DNA from: Oopsacas minuta
Taxonomy: Eukaryota; Porifera; Hexactinellida; Lyssacinosida; Leucopsacidae
Direction of reading: 5' to 3'
Assembly (NCBI GenBank): GCA_024704765.1
Contig: JAKMXF010000016.1
Coordinates: 1-64,000 of the forward strand
DNA: 64,000 nucleotides
A model generated the notes under the pieces. That model searched no databases. It saw only the letters and a list, made by a program, of their open reading frames with translations, and had not been told where the DNA came from. Positions within the stretch are counted from its first letter, which is position 1. Each line of letters opens with the position of its first letter. The translations under genes and the position numbers were made by a program. Positions 58,100 through 64,000 of this stretch are shown here, in pieces.

Positions 58100-58280
58100 T
58101 CCGGTTAAGCGTGTTCAAGACTAAAGTAATACTAAGTAAATAGTAAATAGTAAATAGAAATAACAACAAATTAGACAAACATTCTAATAGTATAACTGCT
58201 CCTATTTATAGCTAACCTAAACCTACTAACAAACATTACTAAAGACACCTTGTGAGGTATACTAATTAGCTCATAACAAG
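58100..58280 (-). repeat. Unoccupied paralogue of the Transib target site
   Basis: Read on the reverse strand, this segment matches 48497-48574 joined directly to 51552-51640, with few mismatches (GTTAGTAGGTTTAGGTTAGC, CTATA, then TAGGAGCAGTTATACTATTA). The target CTATA occurs once, at 58207-58211, and nothing is inserted. Confidence 0.9.
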
Positions 58281-58360
58281 CCTCCCTACATCCACCACTG
58301 GATTAGCGGGTATTTCAATATCAGTTAATCATATTTTCACACCTTTTTAACTATAGCAAA

Positions 58361-59130
58361 ATGAATGATATGGAGAATATCAGAATAGTTGCTCAATTCC
58401 TCTACGAGCACAATAATATAACCAACTTAAAGCCATTTTAAAATGAAAGTGGCACTGAATTTGTGGCAGAAAGTATAGCCCACAAAACGGGAGAATTGGA
58501 CCTAATTTTGGACGAGCATTGCCTCCAAAAAATCAAATATAATCATCTTTGACCCTATTTGATCGATTCCCCAAAGGTGACAAGCTGTGACACATTCCAC
58601 CATCTCGTATTTGTGGCGCATCGAAGATATGACGTGTGGTAAGAATGTAATTGTATCGTGTTTTAAGACAAGATGGCACACTTTTGTGACAGCCTCAGAT
58701 GCTCTCTTATATAAAGTAAATTTAGGCGGGGAAATAGATAAAGTAGCAGCCGACATTTTAGCCACAATTGATAAAGAAATGCCACTAAATGAGCCACTTG
58801 CTAAGTCATTAACACCTATACCAACCACTTACAATATAGACAAAGGCACCATTTTAAGTATAGATATGCATTCATGCCACCGAGACATAATTGTGTCGAG
58901 TTCAATGGATAGAAGTGTCGCGATTTGTGACACATCGCTTTACCCAGAAGACACAGATCTGATCAAACAAAATTCAGAGATGAAATATGTGGTAGGTCGG
59001 AACTTAATGTGTACCTTGGTTCTATATACCACTTACGACACAATTTCAAAAAAGTTTCCAAGCGACACATAAAGGCGCCATCGAGGGTATAGCATTTGCC
59101 CGCCCCAAAAAGATTTGCTGGCTACTTGCT
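58361..59130 (+). pseudogene. LisH/WD40-like protein relic
   Basis: 58361-58540 gives MNDMENIRIVAQFLYEHNNI, TNLKPF, a stop, then EFVAES, KTGELDLILDEHCLQK: a LisH-type helical start. 58587-59072 gives DKVAADILATIDKEM and the WD40-like repeat KGTILSIDMHS...DIIVSSSMDRSVAICD. After a frame change come HKGAIEGIAFARPKK and WLLAVAS. I do not recognise the exact gene. Stops and frame changes and the absence of introns suggest a retrocopy or decayed gene. Confidence 0.5.
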
Positions 59131-59479
59131 GTCGCATCGCTTCTTTGTACCATTGCATAATTGTTTCGATTATATCAAAGGAATCGCATTGGGGAAGAAT
59201 TCTTGCTTCCATTCTAAGATATCTTTTGGTTTTTGGCTCAATATTTTATGAATTTCGCAATGCAGCTCTGAAAGATATGTTTCTGATTGAATACTACAAA
59301 TTATCGATGGTTTCATTGGGTTTAATTGTCAATTATCTTTTCTTCAATGTTTGGAATTCTTACCACTTCCTCTACATTTAAGAGTTGTGATTTAGGTGTA
59401 AAGTCGTCCGTTCCAAAATTATATAATCACTATGCTTTTCCTATAATAAACTTTTCCTGAAGTTCTGCCATCAATTTTT
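59131..59479. other. Intergenic
   Basis: AT-rich, no recognised feature. A short hydrophobic frame at 59115-59381 has no supporting context. Confidence 0.3.
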
Positions 59480-59800
59480 GTTGGTGAATTATTTTCCATT
59501 ATCTGGTATTATCTGAGTAGGTAAACCTTTGCTACAATATACAGAGAAAACACCCCTCGCAACTTCAGTAGCTTCTTTGTTTCTTTATTTTCTCGTTTCA
59601 ACCAATTTTGTGAAATGATCCACCATCCTAAGAATGTATTGGTGTCCATTTGACATGATCAAAGGTCCAGTCAGATCTATCCTTACACGATACCACGGCA
59701 TAGCAATTACAGGTAGGGGCTTAATTGGGCGTTTGAGTGAATAAGTATTGAGACTGCACCGTTCACAATTTATTCAATGTATTTATGATTAAAAGGCCGT
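59480..59800 (-). pseudogene. LTR-retrotransposon integrase fragment
   Basis: The reverse strand encodes the end of an integrase zinc finger (ERCSLNTYSLKRPIKPLP) and then the rve core: MPWYRVRIDLTGPL (first Asp), HQYILRMVDHFTKLVE, a stop, NKEATEVARGVFSVYC and GLPTQIIPDNG (second Asp). This is typical of Ty3/gypsy-type elements. No reverse transcriptase or LTRs were found nearby, so it is a truncated remnant. Confidence 0.75.
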
Positions 59801-60607
59801 ATAAAGTTTGTTATTCAATTAGTGCTCCGTATTGTAGGAGGACTATTGGTACCAAAATGTATTATAATCTGGTACAAATGGTCCCCCTTAGTTAATGTAT
59901 ACGATTTTAAGCGAAAGGTAAGGGAAAACCAAATAAATAGAAATGAAGCCATATTGAATTGTTATTAACAAGGGCTTCGGAATTAAGAGGAGACCATTTA
60001 CCAGAACAATACCACTCTATAATTGCTCAGTACGAATTAACAAATCTATTTCATATTGAGAGGGAAGTGTTATAGTTAATAATGGAAAATTGGGAGGGAA
60101 TCCGCATTTCCCATAACCCTGTATGAAACCCTGTCAGTGGAATGAATTGAGACGATATTCAGAATCGATTTCTGTAAATTTCTAACTTATTCTGTGTGAA
60201 CTTAATCTATAATACTTTAGTGTACCATTCCCCGCCAAGGATAATAGCCAATATGAATATTTTAAAATTTTGAATATTATCAATAAGCAGTTTAGTATTA
60301 GAATGCGATTCTTTAGAATATGAATTAGTTTGACCAAGAAATCGGTTCGTATATAGTCTCAATCCATTCCACTGACAAAGATGAGTGTTTTGAAACTTTA
60401 AACATAAGGTGATCATTTTCCAACCAAAATGATGTCAGCGACGCTGTGAAAAGGGACCCAAGTTCCTAACCTGTATGACGCCCCTGAGAAGTGGAGTATT
60501 TCCACATTGGGTGCAGAGTCTTGCATATACACTCCACTCTGGAGGTAATACTGTATACGCTATGCCTATTTTATTATCTCTATTCTCCCAATAACTATTA
60601 GCCACAA
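59801..60607. other. Intergenic
   Basis: Segments 60120-60160 (CCCTGTCAGTGGAATGAATT) and 60355-60375 (CAATCCATTCCACTGACA) form an inverted pair of about 18 bp, about 230 bp apart, a possible foldback element. No gene recognised. Confidence 0.4.
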
Positions 60608-62183
60608 ATGACGTCATACAAAGAGACATTTCTTATCCTAATCTTGTTCCTACTTGTTATATGTCTAGGAATAGGCTATTTTGATAAAGTACATAAATGT
60701 AATGAATTGGGGGAAATAACTTCAATGGAGAAAGTTCTGATAGTTGATGGATTGGAAATTGAAAGTAATATCAGCAAAGAGGAATTATCCATGAAATTAT
60801 GTGAAGAAGAGATACAGGAAAAACGTAATTACATTGATAAATGCATTAGCAATAATGAATTACAGAAAAAGAATATCCCTGAACTAACAGATAAAGAAGA
60901 ACATAGAGAAAGTCCTGAGGATACACCTTTGATACAATTGATCGATGGTAAGTTGATAGCAGAGTCCTGTCATTAATGCAGACTGACCTGCTCAGACCGG
61001 AGCAGAATTTTCCAGGACAGGTTAATCGCAAACGATTTCAACTTTCATATTTATTCTGCTATAATAAGTGGATGAAGAGACACTTTATATAATTCACAAT
61101 TTATTCAAATGGTTTCACATTATTTAGTAATTTCCCGGATATACAATGGATAATTCAATCCTGGTTACTGAAATACGAATATCTTTTATTAATTCTCAAT
61201 TGTTTGTTTGTTTGTCCGTTGTCAAGGAAAGGATTTATAGGTATGCAATTTTGAAATTATCGCATAATTACACTCCCTGGCCAATAGTATTGGAACACTC
61301 TACCACAATTGACACAAGGCACAAAATATGTATCTACTTCAGTTGCATAGGGTGAAGATAATTTAAAACATCTATGAACTTATTTCAATCATTACTTTTA
61401 TCATTACAATCGCCTTTTTCTGATATATTTTCGGACTATTCAATACGTATATTCTCGCAATGTGCTACATACCACATGTGTCATTAATGCTATGGTGCAG
61501 GGCCGTAGCCAGAGCGTAGTGATAAGAGGGGCTTGTATACTTAAGATTTTTATATCTATTTTTTGGGGTAGGCCCATACCCAAACTCTCAAGCTACTTTG
61601 GGGGAAGGTAAAATTATGTATAGTCAATTTGACATATTCACAAAGATTTCCTTGGTTTAACTAATATTTAAGATCTAAGATAGTAAAGATCAATATAGCT
61701 TAGCAAAAATTTACGGGGTGGTTAAATTTGCTAGGGGGGGGCTCAGCCCTGCTATGGTGTTCCAATACTTTTGGCCAGGGAGTGTATGTATTTATCGTGT
61801 TTATCAAGGAAGTAAATAGAATTCAATAAAACTTCACTAAATATATCGAACATACTGAATCCAATTTTCACACTTTTGGATTAATCATACGTGAAGTTAT
61901 TGTTGTTTTTATTAATATAAAGTAAACAAATTAGCCAAATCTCAAAATATACATACAGGCTCTGTCAACCTTGTAATAACCACCACCGGGAATATTCCTC
62001 CTGGGACGTTGGATTAAATTGGTTTTGGTATATTTTCCAGGGCTGTCTTAACTCCACATTCCTCCCCTGTGAATATGTACCCAAAAATTAATTAAGCTAT
62101 TCACTTATAATTCTATTTCAAATAGGTTTACAGCAAATACTAAAGTTTGGACAAGTAAAGTTGGATGAATGCTATCAGGAAAG
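60608..62183 (+). CDS. Possible single-pass membrane protein, at least two exons, partial
   Basis: Exon 60608-60947 encodes MTSYKETFLILILFLLVICL, a membrane anchor or signal, then an acidic, Glu/Lys-rich segment (ISKEELSMKLCEEEIQEKRN; NIPELTDKEEHRESPEDTPL). It ends in phase 1 at GTAAGT. A matching acceptor precedes 62126-62183 (LQQILKFGQVKLDECYQE), which ends at GTAATT in phase 2; later exons were not found. No family recognised. The 1.18-kb intron carries three nested transposons. If the splice is wrong, the first frame alone gives 122 residues. Confidence 0.4.
61271..61784. mobile_element. Tc1/mariner-type MITE
   Basis: Ends CACTCCCTGGCCAATAGTAT and the inverse (TTTTGGCCAGGGAGTG), flanked by TA at 61269-61270 and 61785-61786. 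Other copies of the host repeat show the uninterrupted sequence CGCATAACTATGTATTTATC, confirming insertion at TA. Its own length is about 252 bp once the nested element is removed. Confidence 0.88.
61498..61751. mobile_element. hAT-type MITE nested inside the Tc1-type MITE
   Basis: Starts CAGGGCCGTAGCC and ends GGGCTCAGCCCTG (inverse CAGGGCTGAGCCC). It is flanked by the perfect 8-bp duplication CTATGGTG at 61490-61497 and 61752-61759. 254 bp, no coding capacity. Confidence 0.88.
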
Positions 62184-62431
62184 GTAATTTACATAAATTA
62201 CAATATTCTACTCATTTCTAATGTTATATACCTACAATAGAATCTCAGTAATCTGGATAATAAGAACAAATATTTACACAAAATACGGTCCTTGTAGGGC
62301 GTTCCCAGGATTGGGCATACCAGGGACCAACCCGGCCTGAAATTTCGAATCCGGACAAATCCCCCGTTTGCCTTCCTCCCCTTGAGACCGTCACTGGTCC
62401 CTACAATTGTTTTTCAATTGATATTGCATGT
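62184..62431. other. Intergenic
   Basis: No gene recognised. 62280-62395 is less AT-rich and contains GGACCAACCCGGCCTG-type sequence of unknown origin. Confidence 0.3.
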
Positions 62432-63056
62432 TACAATATACTGTATACTCTACACAATATACTGTATACTCTTCACAATATACTGTATACTCGACACAAT
62501 ATACTGTATACTCTACACAATAGACTCTATACTCTACACAATATACTCTATACTCTACACAATATACTCTATACTCGACACAATATACTGTATACTCTAC
62601 ACAATAGACTCTATACTCTACACAATATACTGTATACTCTACACAATATACTGTATACTCTACACAATATACTGTATACTCGACACAATATACTGTATAC
62701 TCTACACAATATACTGTATACTCTACACAATATACTGTATACTCTACACAATATACTGTATACTCGACACAATATACTGTCTCTTATACACATCTACACA
62801 ATATACTGTATACTCTACACAATATACTGTATACTCTACACAATATACTGTATACTCGACACAATATACTGTATACTCTACACAATATACTGTATACTCT
62901 ACACAATATACTGTATACTCTACACAATATACTGTATACTCGACACAATATACTGTATACTCTACACAATATACTGTATACTCTACACAATATACTGTAT
63001 ACTCTACACAATATACTCTGTACTCTACACAATATACTCTGTACTCTACACAATAT
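62432..63056. repeat. 21-bp minisatellite, about 30 copies
   Basis: Tandem 21-bp unit containing CTACACAATATACTGTA, with variants CGACACAAT and ACTCTATA. The unit length is a multiple of three, so both strands read open (YCILYT and ILCRVYS repeats); these are not genes. Confidence 0.95.
62777..62795 (+). other. Tn5/Nextera adapter sequence left in the assembly
   Basis: CTGTCTCTTATACACATCT is the 19-bp Tn5 mosaic end used in Nextera libraries. It breaks the 21-bp repeat pattern at this point. The reverse frame starting here reads MCIRDS, the well-known translation of this adapter. It is an artefact, so the minisatellite length is unreliable. Confidence 0.95.
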
Positions 63057-64000
63057 AGTGGTTACACGCGCTAATTATTGCATAATAATTAATTAACAAA
63101 CATAGCTACATGTTGTTGTAATTGGAATTTGAAAAATTTGCGGAATTGGAACTATTGAGCAATTTTTGCCATTGAATTATCCTGCTTCAAACCCTCTAAT
63201 CTGATAGGTCAATACATTTTGAGGCCAATCTCAGAGCGTTTTTGAGATATCGCTTAGATCTTAGATTTGTTCCCAGATTTATCATACTACCAAATTACAA
63301 GTCTCTAGCTCTTACCAGTTCTTTAATTAATTCCTAACAAAAACAGTTTTACTTATGACTCTATTATCGTTAAGTTATATCCGGTCAGAACAGTCCCCTG
63401 TAACTGGAAAATTTGTCCTATCGGGGCTGGATTCGGTTAGCCAGTTAACCGATGCTATCTCCAGTTCACTGCTAGGGAAATATACCTGCTTAACCGAATA
63501 GTGTCATTTCTACCAATTTATTCTGTGTTCTGCTAGTTATGTATTTATGAGATGTCACATTTTAGTTAGTTATTCTCGAAATTCTATCATTTTGTAAGAT
63601 ACAATCGTACATGAATGCATATATAATAGCTATGTATTGATATCTTCAATTTGTGTAACAAAACTTCATTGATTGTATTTAATTCTGATTGCATTGGTTA
63701 ACCAACTCATCCCTGGTCCTATAAACCATTTTCCATTGAATTTTGGTGTAAATTGGTCCAGGAAGTTTCTCGTATTAGTGTCCAGGCTTCCAGGAGAGTG
63801 TTTGTTCGTATGCCAGACTACCTTCTGATTGTTTGATAGCTAGTTCAGGTCTTGGTCTGGATATCCCTTTAAAATTGCATATCAAACAACTTGACGAATG
63901 TCCGTTTATCATATATTGTATGTTCAATAGAATTACACTAAAGAGCACGTATAAAGATTGTTATCATAAAGATACAGTGAGTCGTGAAGACACGAGTATA
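63057..64000. other. Intergenic, window end
   Basis: AT-rich. 63370-63500 contains GGTTAGCCAGTTAACCGA and CTGCTTAACCGAATAGTG, resembling worn pogo-type sequence. No gene recognised. Confidence 0.3.

Larger units (their letters stand above)
61195..61960 (+). repeat. Dispersed-repeat copy split by a Tc1-type MITE
   Basis: Left part 61195-61270 (TCAATTGTTTGTTTGTTTGT, GTTGTCAAGGAAAGGATTTA) and right part 61785-61960 (TGTATTTATCGTGTTTATCA; AACTTCACT; TTTTCACACTTTTGG). It is the same family as at 14.2, 20.5, 45.5 and 47.5 kb. Confidence 0.8.

Noticed and set aside
59115-59381. Hydrophobic 88-codon frame
   Set aside because: It overlaps the end of the LisH/WD40 relic in another frame and has AT-rich low-complexity composition.
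62382-63074. Long open frames on both strands (230, 89 and 60 codons)
   Set aside because: They translate a 21-bp tandem repeat whose length is a multiple of three, and one begins in a sequencing adapter.

Overview
The window looks like AT-rich genomic DNA of an early-branching animal, most likely a demosponge. The reasons are small introns of about 40-100 bp with GT/AG borders, a dense mix of real genes and decayed copies, and typical animal families (KCMF1, MRPS21, TRAF, caspases, IQGAP, NHL proteins, a receptor tyrosine phosphatase, and C-type lectin/Ig receptors). The phylum is an inference, since no species-diagnostic gene is present.

Layout. 0-2 kb: decayed NHL-repeat gene. 2.9-19.5 kb, minus strand: one apparently intact 28-exon receptor gene with a signal peptide, four C-type lectin domains and 22 Ig-like exons, then a terminal exon holding an FN3-like domain, a membrane segment and a short tail. 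Every internal exon is one domain bounded by phase 1 introns. 20.5-23.6 kb: Tc1 transposase relic, NHL relic, IQGAP relic. 24-27.6 kb, minus: MRPS21 and KCMF1. 29.5-30.1 and 38.6-39.0 kb: decayed lectin/Ig fragments on the minus strand. 31.5-32.9 kb: 22-bp minisatellite. 33.4-37.3 kb, minus: a decayed and an intact-looking caspase gene. 40-45 kb, plus: a second lectin/Ig receptor with the same exon grammar, but ending in a stalk, membrane segment and tyrosine-phosphatase domain; it has several frameshifts and stops. 48.6-51.6 kb: a complete Transib/RAG1-like DNA transposon. 52-53.4 kb: a TRAF-like gene. 56-59.8 kb: USP39-like fragment, NHL protein, LisH/WD40-like relic, retrotransposon integrase relic. 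60.6-62.2 kb: a possible small membrane protein whose intron holds three nested transposons. 62.4-63.1 kb: a 21-bp minisatellite containing a Tn5/Nextera adapter, which is an assembly artefact.

Most important result. The 2,977-bp element at 48,575-51,551 encodes a RAG1-like transposase. Its ends begin with CACAGTG, identical to the V(D)J recombination-signal heptamer. It is flanked by a perfect 5-bp duplication, CTATA, and an unoccupied copy of the same target lies at 58.1-58.3 kb in this window. Both ends share the nonamer TGGAAATAG, 20 bp from the heptamer at one end and 10 bp at the other. That one-helical-turn asymmetry recalls the 12/23 arrangement of vertebrate signals. The second system of interest is the pair of lectin/Ig receptors with a shared ectodomain and different cytoplasmic ends.

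All calls come from reading the sequence by eye. No database search, alignment program or gene predictor was run, and exon borders could be off by a base or two.
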